NCBI GenBank assembly: GCA_028829895.1
Contig: CM054179.1
Coordinates: 33,831,117-33,895,116 of the forward strand
Length of the DNA stretch: 64,000 nt
Reading direction: 5' to 3'
Source: Sinotaia quadrata
Taxonomy: Eukaryota > Mollusca > Gastropoda > Architaenioglossa > Viviparidae
The position numbers and the translations under genes are program-made. Position 1 is the first letter of the stretch, and each line of letters starts with the position of its first letter. This document shows positions 24,750 to 36,439 of the stretch, one piece after another. The notes below the pieces were generated by a model. It worked only from the letters and a program-made list of their open reading frames with translations. It was not told the origin of the DNA and searched no databases.

Positions 24750-26408
24750 TCAGGGCATGAACTTCCGTCTCTTCGAACTTCTAGAATGCTCAGCAGTAGG
24801 AATGTCTCTCTTTAGAGTCCAACAGTAATCAGCCATGACTGCATCCCAGCGTCCCTGATACCTGGTTTCCATTTCTTTCATATCCTGATGAAATCTCTCC
24901 CCTTGCTCGTCGCTCATTGATCCCAGATTTTCAGGAAACCGATCCATATGTGAGAATAAGTATTGATGCTCATGTTGCATCCAAGGTTTCTGAAAGCATT
25001 CAGTATATTGGCAACAAGCTCTGCATAGTTCCTGGCCTTATTGTTGCCAAGAAAGTTTTTCACGACCAGAACAAAACCTTTCCTCGCTTTCAGTTCCACT
25101 TCATTCATTGAGTTTTCAAATTCTGGATCTCTGATTAGCTTACGGAGTTGTGAACCATCAAAAATGCCAGCTTTCAACTTCTCAATGGTCAACCCTGGAA
25201 AAGCATGGCACAAGTAAGCGAAACAGCCACCATCCTTGTCCAGATTTTGGTGAACTGTTTGATTAAGCCAGGCTTAATGTGCAGCGGTGGGAAAAGTATA
25301 TTGTCTCTGACCACCAGAGGGTTGTTTATGAGGTTCTTTGCTTTGCAAGATACCAATTCCTCCCATACAGGCCAGTCCTGCTTCGTGTAATGCTGTGCTT
25401 TGTCCCTACTATCCCACATGCACAGAAAGCATGGTACTTGGTGAATCCAGACTGTTGTCCCAACAAAAGGTTTACCATCTTCAGGTCAACACAAAGTAAC
25501 CATCCATGTTGATCATAACGAATTTTCTCCAGCACGTATTTCACCGCTTCATACTTCTCCTTCAGTGTAGTCGAGTGAGCTAGATACAGAGGCAAACTGG
25601 TTACCGTTGTGTAGCAGAACACATTTCAGTGATCGCTTGCTGCTGTCAATGAACAATCTCCAATCTTCAGGTTTATACTGTGGCACTCCAAGCTTGTGTA
25701 GAAGATGCGCAATATATGTACAGTAAACCAGGTCCTTCTCTGTAGAGAAAAAACTGAGATACTCTTAATGTCTGTTGCGGTAGAAGGTGATGCGAACACT
25801 GTCAGAAAGGACTTTTTTCCCTCAATCTGGATGCCAACAGTTCAGCAGATAACTTTGACAAGCTGAGATCACGAACTAGATCATTTAGCTCCTTTTGCAA
25901 GAAAGGATTTGGAACATCATCACCAAGAACCACTAATTTTTCTTCTTCATATTCTTCAACATTAAAGAAATCTTCTTCACTAATGTTGGTAAGTTCTCCC
26001 GGGACAGGTAATGGAATTTCATCACAATGAGCTACCGACGGCGTACTGACTCAAGATCAGGATATTTAAGGCTGCTCCAGTTTTTTCTGTTAATGCCAGT
26101 CACATCAACAGCGCAGAAGTAGAATTCAGTGACATGGTTTTCGGTTCCCTCCAAACCATAGGAATTCCAAACTTCAGACAACTCTTCTTACCTTAGGTCC
26201 AACAACGAAGATTCTTGGTGCATGTCTTGCATACCATGTGTGGCGCCCAAACTTTATCCTGATCACCAAGTTTTATACCAAAATAAGCATGGTATGCACG
26301 CTTTATAAAACATGTTGCTGTATTCCTGTTAGGAACAATGGTGTATTCGCCGCAGATGTAGCAAAATACATCGGGTTTATTTTTACAATGTCTTCTGGCC
26401 GATTCCAT
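24750..26408 (-). pseudogene. Broken copy of a multi-copy uncharacterised protein
   Basis: The minus strand carries one long protein cut by several frameshifts and stops. The N-terminus (ATG at 26408) has MESARRHCKNKPDVFCYICG, then KRAYHAYFGIKLGDQDKVWA and HMVCKTC, so it starts with a cysteine-rich, probably metal-binding domain. A stop follows at about 26193. Further on come KFGIPMVWREPK, a one-base shift, then GINRKNWSSLKYPDLES, HCDEIPLPVPGE, LSAELLASRLREKS, PQYKPEDWRLFIDSSKRSLK, YEAVKYVLEKIRYDQHGWLL, LLGQQSGFTKY, ILFPPLHIKPGLIKQF, FPGLTIEKLKAGIFDG, FVLVVKNFLGNNKARNYAEL, FPENLGSMSDEQGERFHQD and the end SRSSKRRKF. All blocks are in the order I know for this family, which is present in many copies in arthropods and other invertebrates. 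At least five frameshifts and two nonsense changes make it non-functional. Its molecular function is not known to me; a transposon origin fits the flanking inverted repeats. Confidence 0.85.
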
Positions 26409-26617
26409 TTCATTACCTAAAGAAGAAAAATGTCATTTATATCAATTATTCAAAAATTAGCTTGTGTAACCTCTTCATAATTATGTAAAACAAATTATAA
26501 TTTGTTTATTTAAAGAAATAATAAAGAATTTTACATCATAAAAGTAGAAAATACCCTTATATGTAATAAAAAACAAGAAAAAAAAATAATGTCACAATAG
26601 ATCAAAACGTTGATCAA

Positions 26618-26736
26618 AATTAGCTCAAAAAGTTGACCTGATTGAACAAAACCAATGTCATTTTTGGATCCAGCACAATAAAACTGTCATAAATCCGCCA
26701 AAAAATCTTAAACAGCAAATTTGTTGTTGCCCAGTG
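26618..26736 (-). repeat. Right terminal inverted repeat
   Basis: Inverse partner of 24374-24501. Ends GCCCAGTG. Confidence 0.7.
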
Positions 26737-27370
26737 TGCAATGCAATCATACTGCTATGCTCGCTTTACCTAGTGTAACGACAACCAAAGTGATTTGCTC
26801 GCTGTTATATCAATCTAGTCTTTAACTAGTTTAATAACAATCATATTAGAATGCTCGCTTTACATAGTTATGACAACCAAATATATTACAATCATAGCGC
26901 AATGATCATATTTCAAATGTATTGATTATCATAATGGTATACTTATAATAAGATATAAAACTTGTTTTATTGACTAAAATCGGCAAAATGACAACAATAG
27001 TGCTTTATTCGTAAAAGTAGTATGCGAGCAATTATCGCCCTTTATTCATTATACATAAATATAATAAAAAGAGTTTTGCTGGTAGTACATGTAACATAAA
27101 TATCTGTACTTGTTAAAAACAGTATAATGACAATCATAACGTTAACTCGCTATAAATAGATGTAATGAAAATTATAGACTTTTACTCGTCATATGTCACG
27201 AAAAGCACATCGTTTGTCTTTTATGCATTTAATGGTAATCCATAGCGTTTTGCTGTCTTTAAATTGTGTAAAGACACTCATTTGTGTTAGTGGTGGAAGC
27301 GGCCAGCTTTAAGTAGTGTAATGACAATCTCAGCATTTGTTACTCACTTTAAATAGCGTAATGGAGTTGT
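26737..27370. repeat. Right part of the ~60-bp satellite-like array
   Basis: Degenerate units with GCTCGCTTTAC, TAGTGTAATGACAA and TCATA, continuing the array seen at 24285-24373. Confidence 0.65.
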
Positions 27371-28039
27371 CATTAAAATGTAAAGCCACAGAAGTCGTCA
27401 CTAAAGAGTAAATATCAAAAGAGTTCTCAACAAAGAACCCCCCCCCCACACACACACACACCATCACCACCAAACAACAAGAAGAACTCTCAACAGTTGT
27501 AATTAAAACAGTTTGAGTTGAAACAGTTTGAATTATTTCATAAATTGCCAATACAATTCGAGCCAAATTCAAAAGCATAAAGCAGCAAACCCATTATTGT
27601 TTCTACCGTACATCATGTTTTTACTAGAGACAGATGTAATAAGACGCCTCTTCTCATTATTTTCACTGTTTTATATAAGCATACGTACAAACATATCTCC
27701 CCATATATCTAATATATAAAGTGAGAAAGCAAGACGGACAGCGTCAAGACTTATTATATACAAATACCTGTTAATTCGGATCCTGATAGTGCCTGCGGAT
27801 ATTTTAGATGGAAGAAGTGTTAGTAGCAGTGCGAAGGCAAGTCAAGTGAGCAAGTGAAATACGAGCCCGATCTGTCAGCAAGTGAAATGTTAGATCGATC
27901 TCCCGTGAGAGCTTCTCTCCCTTTGCACACTATCGTTTGTCTTGCGATTTGCATTACTTCATAAAACGCCAGGACAATTGTGGAGTTGTGGAGTTCGCAG
28001 TGCATTTTAAAAGGAACTAAATCAGTGCTTAAAGATTTC
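27371..28039. other. Unassigned stretch with poly-C and (CA)n
   Basis: A C run followed by CA dinucleotides lies near 27439-27462. No gene is seen. Confidence 0.45.
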
Positions 28040-28995
28040 AATACACACTTTCTTCTGACTGGTGAATAGAAGTAAGTAAACTTTCTTCTGACAGGTGAAT
28101 GGAGGTAAGTAAGCTTTCTACTGACTGGTGAATGGAAATAAACTTTCTTCTGACTGGCGAATGGAGGAAAACTTTCTTCTGACTGGTGAATGGAGGTAAA
28201 CTTTCCTCTGACTGGTGAATGGAGGGTAAACTTTCTTCTGACTGGTGAATAGACGTAAGTAAACTTTCTTCTGAATGGTGAATGGAGGAAAGTAAATTTT
28301 CTTTTGACTGGTGAATTGAGATAAACTTTCATTTCATTGGTGAATAGAGGTAAGTAAACTTTCTTCTGACTGGTGAATGGAGGGTAAACTTTCTTCTGAC
28401 TGGTGAATTGAGATAAACTTTCATTTCATTGGTGAATAGAGGTAAGTAAACTTTCTTCTGACTGGTGAATGGAGGTAAACTTTCTTTTGACTGGTGATAA
28501 GTAAGCTTGCTTGTGACTAGTGAATGGAGATAAGCAAACTTTCTTGTGACTGATAATGGAGATAAGTAAACTTTTTTCTGACTGGTGAATGGAGGTAAGT
28601 AAACATTCTTCTGCAAGGTAATTGGAATGTAGCATTCTTGTGACTGATAAATGGAGGTAAACGTTTTCTGACTGGTGAATGAAGGTAAGTAAACTTTCTT
28701 GTGACTTGGTGAATGGAGGTAAGTAAACTTTTTTCTGACTGTTGAATTGAGGTAAACTTTCTTCTGACTGGTAAATGGAGTTAAACGCTTTTCTGACTGG
28801 TGAATTGAGGTAAACTTTATTGTGATTGGTGACTGGAGGTAAGTAAACTTTCTTCTGACTTGTGAATGAAGATAAACGTTCTGATGATAGGTGAAAGAGG
28901 TAAATTTTCGTCTGACTAAACTTTCTTCTGACTGGTGAATGGAGGAAAACCTTTTTCTGATAGGTTTACTGAGGTAAACTTTCTTCTGACAGGTC
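28040..28995. repeat. 26/33-bp minisatellite
   Basis: About 30 units of ACTTTCTTCTGACTGGTGAA plus TGGAGGTAA, with or without GTAAGTA, so unit length switches between about 26 and 33 bp. The 296- and 170-codon minus-strand frames of SPVRRKFT type are products of this array. Confidence 0.93.
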
Positions 28996-30123
28996 AAAGT
29001 TATTTCAGAGATCCAATATCTAGATTTTAAACACATTGAAGCACTAAGTTGTGAGCAGTTTGACCAATTTTTCCTTTTCCTTTGGATCAACCTTTCCAAC
29101 AAAATGGTATGGTCAATCAGCCTTATAAAACAATGTCCACAATTTTTCTTAATTTGAATAAAGCACATTTGAGCATATATACTGTGACATAATCGGCACC
29201 CAAACATACAGAACAACATTGTCCTTTCTTATGTTTAAAGTTGATATTAGAGATTATATTATCTACAGTGAGGATCATACATTTAATATGACATATGATT
29301 CATTGGTTGTGCAACTATAATTCGATTTAATAATAGCAACTGTCTCTCTGGAGTTGTACATGTCTGCACACTGACCGCATTTTCTTGACGGATCACGCAC
29401 TAGTCCACTCATTGTGAAGTAGACAGTGATTGTGTCATGTAGATCTCAAGGTCAAGAATGACTTATGAAAATTCTCTGGACTGCAATACAGTCGTGTCCA
29501 GAATGGATTAAGAATTTAGAAAAGGAACCCACCACAAATTAATATATTAATGCATCATCATAATAAAACAGTCTTCTCTCTCAGAAATAAGAGAAATTTT
29601 AGCAAGTTTGCTCTTATTTAAAGCATTGCATATAAGACAAAATGTTTTGAAATGTATAATATGTTAAATATTAACATATAAACACTACTAAACAGAGACG
29701 TGCAGTGTAAGCAATAAAAGAGTAAGGCAGTGAAATATGAATTGTCAAGTGCGGGCTAGAAGCTCGTGTATTCACAGTTACTACTATCATACATGCAACA
29801 CATACTCCAGAAGCAACACATGCTGTTCATCATTAGCTCCCAAACTGTCCTGGCTCCATAAACTCATCCCCATCACCCATTACCTTGCTCTATGAGATGC
29901 ATTATTCAGAGCAGTGGTTTGTACAACTTACTAAGGTAGATAATAACACAGTAAAATTTAAAATATAATAATTAATTGAACATTCAAAATCCAATTGAAA
30001 CATTTTTGTTTAATTAATTCACTGAAACTAATTAATTTGATACAGTGATAACAGTTTTTCAAAGTCTGATAGTCATTGTCTTAAATATCACATTTGGTGA
30101 ATACTCTCTATCAATAAATTCTT
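28996..30123. other. Unassigned stretch
   Basis: No gene, RNA or repeat recognised. Confidence 0.45.
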
Positions 30124-30560
30124 AATGAGATGGATGGCTTGATGAATTGATGCAAGTGCTCCAGTTTCTGGCTTAAAGTCACTCAGCAGGAGTGTTAAAT
30201 CACTATTTTCAGAAATATGGAATCAACTTCTTTGCTGTGAGCAAAGTTGGATAACCATGCTAAAACCCTGTCCCACTAAATATGACTTTGGAAATGCAAC
30301 ACAGAACTTCGTAACCCTTGTCCATAGTGCCGGATTGCAATCAGAAAGTTTCTTCTGTAACCAAAACTCTTGGTACAGTTTCTTAAACTTTGGCTTCAGC
30401 TTAATGTCGTTATGTACCCCTACTTCCTCAGTATCTGACAATGGATTTACCGCCTACTCTGGAATATCCATCAAGAGTAGATCTTTAAATCACTCAGACA
30501 TATCTTTATGCAGTATATCCAAAAAACCTTGCAGATCATTAACTTGTATCAAAGCCTTCT
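30124..30560 (-). pseudogene. hAT/ZBED-type transposase C-terminal remnant
   Basis: The minus strand reads KPKFKKLYQEFWLQKKLSD, then PALWTRVTKFCVAFPKSYLV, then GQGFSMVIQLCSQQRS, a stop, then SDFKPETGALASIHQA. This follows the C-terminal dimerisation region of hAT transposases and their ZBED5/FAM200-like relatives, where the usual core is FP.SY.VE.GFS followed by a KQR motif. Two further stops lie upstream in the same frame (after MSE and after DIPE). The element is dead and lacks the N-terminal zinc finger and catalytic part. No inverted termini were found around it. Confidence 0.7.
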
Positions 30561-32175
30561 CTAGTTATTAGTGCTGGTTCAAATCCATATTGCGATGTCC
30601 CAAATTGTACTATCTAAATGTTGTCTTTCATTTCTCTACACAAAATTGAATTGCCGCATTGAATTCAATATTTTTTTAAACTGTGACATGTCTTTCTTTT
30701 CTGGTTAATATTTGAATTAGCAAGTTTAAGGTGTAAACAATGTAAATGTTGGAGAAGCAAACAAAAATGTTACTGATTAATATGTTAACATTCTATTTTA
30801 TAAAAATCAAAACACTATTGTTCCATTTCCGGAGGTCTTTCATGCTGGGGCAGTCAAATATTCCTCATCACTGCTGCTAGGTCCAGTCTGTGGGCAAGCC
30901 CATCATGACCCTGAAAATTACCTAGTGAAACCCCCCCAAATTATATCTGGGTCCATTTTTCTGTGTTCCAACTTAAATTTATCGCACTAGGTGGAGAAAT
31001 CAGTAAAAAGTCCTCTCCTGGATGTCATCCTGATTGTGCAACTGCGTACAGTACAGCATATACAATTTTTAAGCACTTGAGAGGAGTATGTGTGATTGTG
31101 AGTGAATTATGGGGCGATTAATATAATCAAGAGGCTGTTCATAATGTGTTTCATGCGGTTGGGAACATATACCCCCTCCCCATATATCGAATCACAACAC
31201 ACATTTGTGCCCACTTTAACATATATCACAAACTTATTGATATAGACATCTCTCAAGAAAATTAAAATAATCATGTATATGTTGAAACTGGTTTTCTACA
31301 TTCTAATAGTTTTATACAGGTTATGAGAGGACTGACTTAGAATTGCTTTTGTATTTCATTAAATAAGCACATTTAATAACGTGTAAATTGATCATCCATT
31401 GTAGCTGAATATATATATCAACCAAATTAGATTAATTTCTAGTGATGCAGCTCAGTAATTTAAAATATAATTAAAGTACTGTCACAAGCTAAAATAAACA
31501 ACAAAATAATAATAGTGTATCTTAAATTTTAAGAGAAAGATATTTACCATTGATTGCATATATACTAGTTTTTAATGTCTTAATAAACTGCTGCACTTAC
31601 CAAACAAGATTTTTATCTTGAAGTCATTTGTAAACTTATATGAAGTCATATGTAAATTGTTATTGTTGAAGATCCTGTATCTAGAGCTGTCAGACCTAAT
31701 TCCTAGTTAAGTAAATACAAAATAATTACTTCTTCAATTTATGTTAACAGTAGATTTTAAAAATAGACTTAGATTTCTTACTTAGTCAAGAATTATATGC
31801 GTTTGTTGTTTACAGAATTAATCTTTGAATTGACATGAACAATAAACGTTGAGTCAAAATATATGTTATGTACACAGCCACAAAGGGCTTTGTTAGGAAA
31901 AGCATTAATTGCAGAGAATTGCAAATTCAGTATCGGCAAACTGTCCTCTAAATAGTTGCAAGGGAAAAAAAGAAACATTTTTTGGTCAATGTCAGAATAA
32001 TTAAAATCCCTATGAAAAAGACATATTTATATATTGTTATAGATGACATGCATATGTTATAAATCTCCAATCTTGGTAGTGGTGGTTGTTGTTGCAGTCA
32101 TGTTTAAATGTGTACAATATAAATCGATCTAACTCAATATCTTTGTTGATTAGTGTCCAATAATCAAATGAAAAA
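30561..32175. other. Unassigned AT-rich stretch
   Basis: May hold more of the decayed hAT copy near 30561-30620. No other gene-like signal. Confidence 0.4.
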
Positions 32176-32415
32176 GGCAAATTGTGTTGTTTTTTTTTAA
32201 TACAAGAGAAAAGGAAAAGTGTGGAGATCACAAATTCTGGAACCCTTTCCGCCCCCTTATCAGAAGATTTGTACTTTTCCCATTGCTCTTCCTCCTCACT
32301 GAGCTCTCTATATGGAGAGGACACAAGGGCAAATTCGCTGTCGCCAAACGTCCGCCATATTGAAAAGAACGAAACATTGTGGTAATTGTATCGACCGTTT
32401 TCTATATATATATAT
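32176..32415 (-). other. CpG-containing, first-exon-like patch
   Basis: On the minus strand a TATATATATA run is followed by a GC- and CpG-richer segment with CAATATGGCGGACGTTTGGC, a sequence style common at metazoan first exons. One frame reads FGDSEFALVSSPYRELSEEE followed by EQWEKYKSSDKGAERVPEF, acidic and protein-like, but it has no suitable start. The frame of the ATG in ATGGCGGAC stops after 16 codons, and another frame gives 49 codons. Either a decayed exon, an exon with start elsewhere, or part of an element. Confidence 0.3.
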
Positions 32416-33034
32416 ATAACCAATTTTATGAATCTATAATTCAATAAATATAATTACATTTACAACACAATACAAACAAACAAGAAGGGAAGAGATCCTC
32501 AGGCCTATCACTATAGATAATAATTATAATTATCAATGAAATGGAAACGTGTAAAGCGATAGCCTTGAGTTGTAGAAAATTTTACTTGGTCTACCGAAGA
32601 ATTCTAACTGTATGAATGATTTGGAAAATTTGTTTAAACTATATGTACACTGTAATTGCAATACTTGTCTGAACTTGAAAATTTAAAATGTTTAGAATAA
32701 ACCAGTTTCGTTTACACCAGCATTTTCTCCAGTTCTAGTGTTTGTATACTAATATTTGGCATGTTTTTCACCAACGAATGGTGGTTGAGGGTGTGCGCCA
32801 AACAAGTGCGTCCATTTTTCACCCCTTTTAGCCAGCCTTCTCGCCCTCCACCTCGAATGCAAGCGTGAGGCTGTGGGGTCCCACTGGGGCACTCCAGATC
32901 AGAGAACATCTGATGACGAAATGATCAACGCAAACTCCGATTGTGAAGTAAAACCAGTTGAGACCCCCCCCCCCCCATTTTGCATATTATCTTTCCATAT
33001 TCATCCTGATTAATGTCAAGTGGGTATTTTATCA
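32416..33034. other. Unassigned stretch with poly-C run
   Basis: 14 C at 32964-32977. A GC-richer patch at 32800-32910 yields a 65-codon minus-strand frame that I cannot support as a gene. Confidence 0.4.
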
Positions 33035-33360
33035 TAAAGATTATGTAATATGTGCTTTGATTTTGAAAAATACACAAGATACCCTCGTAAATAATACAAT
33101 TTTAAAAATAAAAATATGACTAGAATTGTTTAAATATTTTTATTAATTTTTCTTAAATATGATAAAAGAATATTGTTAACTTGAAATATTAGGTGATTAC
33201 ATACTTCAAGTATAAGGTTCCAAATAATTTCAAGAATGTTTAAATTGATCACTTAAAATATATAAAAAAATATTTATAAATATTAGAAGCAAAATAGTTA
33301 TAAGAACTGTCTAATAAAATTCTTTAGATATGATTCTTTAATTTACAAAGAAGTAACTAG
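33035..33360 (+). repeat. Diverged duplicate segment, copy 1
   Basis: Resembles 34288-34610: both share AAGATT.TGTAATATGT.CTT, TAGAATTGTTT, TTTCAAGAAT and AAAATATA in order, with many differences. Either a local duplication or two copies of an old dispersed repeat. Confidence 0.5.
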
Positions 33361-34238
33361 CATTATAAATATTTTAAACCAAAAGTGCTGTGCCATTTTA
33401 ATGAAAAGACTACCAATACCTACTGGCTAAAAAATTAATTATCTTATTAGATCTATTTAATTGTACTAGTGGGTATAAGTTATTTACATTACATAGTGAT
33501 ATGTCAGTCAAGCTAAGTAGATAGAGAAGAAAAAAAAATAAAAGTGAAAAAAAAATCAGATTTGATATCTATGGTTTAAAATATGAAAGGATAATAAATC
33601 CTTTTATTAATTAAAATTTATTTCAAATTATAATTAAGAATTGTGATCTTTACTTATTCACACTATATCAAAGAAGAAACATATTATGATTAAGGTAATC
33701 GAAGTGTGCCAGAAACAAGGCCAATAATTTATATGAAATTAGATTGTACCTCACCCATGCAGTAGTGTAAAAAATTGTACACATTTGTAATTTAGTGACT
33801 CTTGTATCTAATAACCATTCGAAAGCATCAAGAGATAGTACTTTATGCATTTAAAATTTCTTATAATCTGATTTCCCCTATATTAATATATGATTCAGTG
33901 AAATACAAAAGTAATTATGATATTAATTATGCTTTAAGTTTGTAATGACAAAGTTAGAACATTTTAATTTAAAAAATATAATTTGAGGGGAAATTATATT
34001 TAGTATATTTATTTTTAGTACATTTCATGTATATACACTCTCTCTCACACATATTATTTACCTTGAGAAAAATATACTCTGTATAATTTATATAAACAAT
34101 TTTGCAAGTGTATGTCATATGGAAATATTTTATTAATAATGAATGCTTCTCAGCATTGCCTACAGCACTGTTGTTTTCAAAGACCAGTTTTTCTCCAAAT
34201 AACTGCACAAAACTTTCAATAGTGACAGAGGAAACGCC

Positions 34239-34250
34239 TCACACACACAC

Positions 34251-34280
<30 letters not shown>
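34239..34280. repeat. (CA)n microsatellite
   Basis: About 21 CA units with one CG interruption. Confidence 0.95.
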
Positions 34281-34281
<1 letters not shown>

Positions 34282-34287
34282 GTGGTT

Positions 34288-34610
34288 AAAGATTGTGTAA
34301 TATGTACTTTAGATTTAGAAAATAAAACAATAAACCTGAAATTCATACAATTTAACAGAAAAACATTTATTAGAATTGTTTGACCAAAGTTGTTATAAAA
34401 TGTGATAGCAAACTATAGTTGACATCATTTAATGAATGTGTTCTGTAAGTGTAATGTTACAATTTAATATTTTCAAGAATATTAATTTTAAACATTTAAA
34501 ATATAAAAGACTTTATTTTTACTAAATACTAAAAGCAAAAAATATTATAATAAATGTCCATTAAAATGAATTAAATACGATTGTATAATTTACAATGTTA
34601 ACTAAGTCAT
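34288..34610 (+). repeat. Diverged duplicate segment, copy 2
   Basis: Partner of 33035-33360, offset about 1.25 kb, same orientation. Confidence 0.5.
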
Positions 34611-35660
34611 TTAAAAAAAAACAAACCCAAAAATGTTTTTCAACACGCAGCCTGTAGCACAGTTATGCTAGGCTGCGATTGTCAAAATGGTCGTTCTGAA
34701 ACTTCCGTTAACGACACATCGGCAGCAGTTGATATCTTTGGATGTCCTCACCATTTATATTATATAGCTTAGTGTTCCTCCCTCTGTGTGACATGACATG
34801 CTTTATGGATAACCCTAATGAAAAAGTCATGTTTCTATTATACAAGTTTTAAAATGAACAAAATAAATCCTTATAAATTAACTTTAAAATGCAAATAATA
34901 CTTGAAAGTAAAATAAACATTAAAACATATTGTGGAATACAATGCATATAAAAATAATGAATATATTTTTATGCTTGTCTTTTGTTAACAGAGCTTTTTC
35001 AATTGAAAATATAAATTTAAAACAAAGCTATATTTAGAATGCAAATGTTTGCTAAACTCGAAACAAAACAAGAAAATGTTGTGATCAAATGTCTAGTTAG
35101 GTTTACAAAATGACATTTTAAACGAACTCTTTGAAAAATTTAATAGTATTTGATTTAATGGTCTCTGTAGTCAACACCGATTTAACACCCTGTTTACAGC
35201 AAGGATATTTTAATGTTAATTTAATGAAAAACATCTCAGATGAAGTATTACATATGGCAAGTTAGTTAAATCTAACTGTTATTGGAGATAACCATTATAT
35301 TTGTGATGTCCTAATTTGATTTACACTCTCCACGTACAACTATGGCGCGCATAAAACGAGATGATGTCTTCGTCACTTTGAAGAAAATAAAATTTAAAAA
35401 TAGTATCCACGGTCATTTTCGAAAGGGCTCGAAAGACATCTTTATCATCAGCAGAATAGCTCTCTCTTTTGTGAAATTGTCCAAACTGTTTGTAAATTAT
35501 TTTTTCTTTCTTTCTTTCTTTCTTTCTATATATTAACGTTGTCTAATTCTACATCTCTATACACAGTTTGAGGTTAATATAAACTGCAGGGGAAAGAACC
35601 TCTCCAGAATTGAATTAATGATTTGTGAAGTTTAATCCCCTTTATTTCTTTATGTACATT
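34611..35660. other. Unassigned AT-rich stretch
   Basis: Holds a short hairpin at 34647-34676 (GCAGCC...TAGCA against TGCTAGGCTGC) and a TTTC microsatellite near 35505-35527. A 64-codon frame starting MARIKRDDVF at 35342 has no further support. Confidence 0.4.
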
Positions 35661-35756
<96 letters not shown>

Positions 35757-35757
35757 G
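35661..35757. repeat. (ATCT)n microsatellite
   Basis: About 24 perfect tetramers. Confidence 0.97.
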
Positions 35758-35819
35758 TTCAACATTCATAAATACAAACATTGGCACATTTAACTTTCAT
35801 CGATGCAGTCAATTGTCAA

Positions 35820-36007
35820 GAGACACTAAAAATGTAACATTTCATTTATTCATGCACAAGTACAAGCTTTACGGTATTTGAGGAAAAATAATGTGACATT
35901 TCATTAGTCATGCACAAGTACAAGCTTTACGGTATTTGAGGAAATGTAATGTGACATTTCATTAGTCATGCACAAATACAAGCTTTACGGTATTTGAGGA
36001 AATGTTA
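35820..36007. repeat. 58-bp tandem repeat, 3 copies
   Basis: Units contain TGTGACATTTCATTAGTCAT and ACAAGCTTTACGGTATTTGA. Confidence 0.9.
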
Positions 36008-36439
36008 TGAAATGTACGTGAGCACGAATATGATGAGTAGATCCAGAAGATGCTTACAAAAGTTGCCAGTCTTTGCAGAGCACTCACTCCATCATTCCCA
36101 CTTCATCGCAATCTCGTATGTTAAAAAAAAAATTGATGAAAAGCTTACATATGATTAAGGATTAAAGTGGGTCAAACACAGCAATAGAAGCAATACGGTA
36201 CCGAAAGTAAATTACATGTACCTGCATATAGTGTGTTAGTGGTACTGTATGGTACTATCAACAGTACCAGTAGATTCATTATTAGATTTGTCATATACTA
36301 CCAGTGCTTTCGGCATTGTTGTATATATATATATATGCATACTACCAATATTACCTTTGTAGACAGCACTAGAATGCCATATACTACCAATACTACCAAT
36401 GCGTTAGGCACTAGAATGTCACACTATTCCAGTACTACT
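36008..36439. other. Unassigned stretch with TACTACCA motifs
   Basis: Degenerate ATACTACCAATA and GGTACTA words suggest an old short tandem repeat from about 36180. No gene. Confidence 0.4.

Larger units (their letters stand above)
24374..26736 (-). mobile_element. DNA-transposon-like element with ~120-bp inverted ends
   Basis: The left end starts CACTGCGTCACAAAAAATC and the right end, reversed, CACTGGGCAACAACAAATT. The similarity continues inward: both arms share TAAGATTTTT, AAAATGACAT, AATCAGGTC and TTTTTGA.CTAATT in the same order, so the inverted repeats span about 128 bp on the left and 119 bp on the right at roughly 70% identity by eye. The only coding region inside is the broken gene at 24750-26408, and the same satellite-like array flanks both sides. 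A target duplication is not evident (AATGACAA on the left, TGCAATGC on the right). CACTG ends recall the CACTA/Chapaev group, but I do not recognise the protein as one of those transposases. Confidence 0.72.

Noticed and set aside
28329..29219. 296-codon minus-strand frame with SPVRRKFT repeats
   Set aside because: Translation of the 26/33-bp minisatellite; neighbouring frames give the same words.
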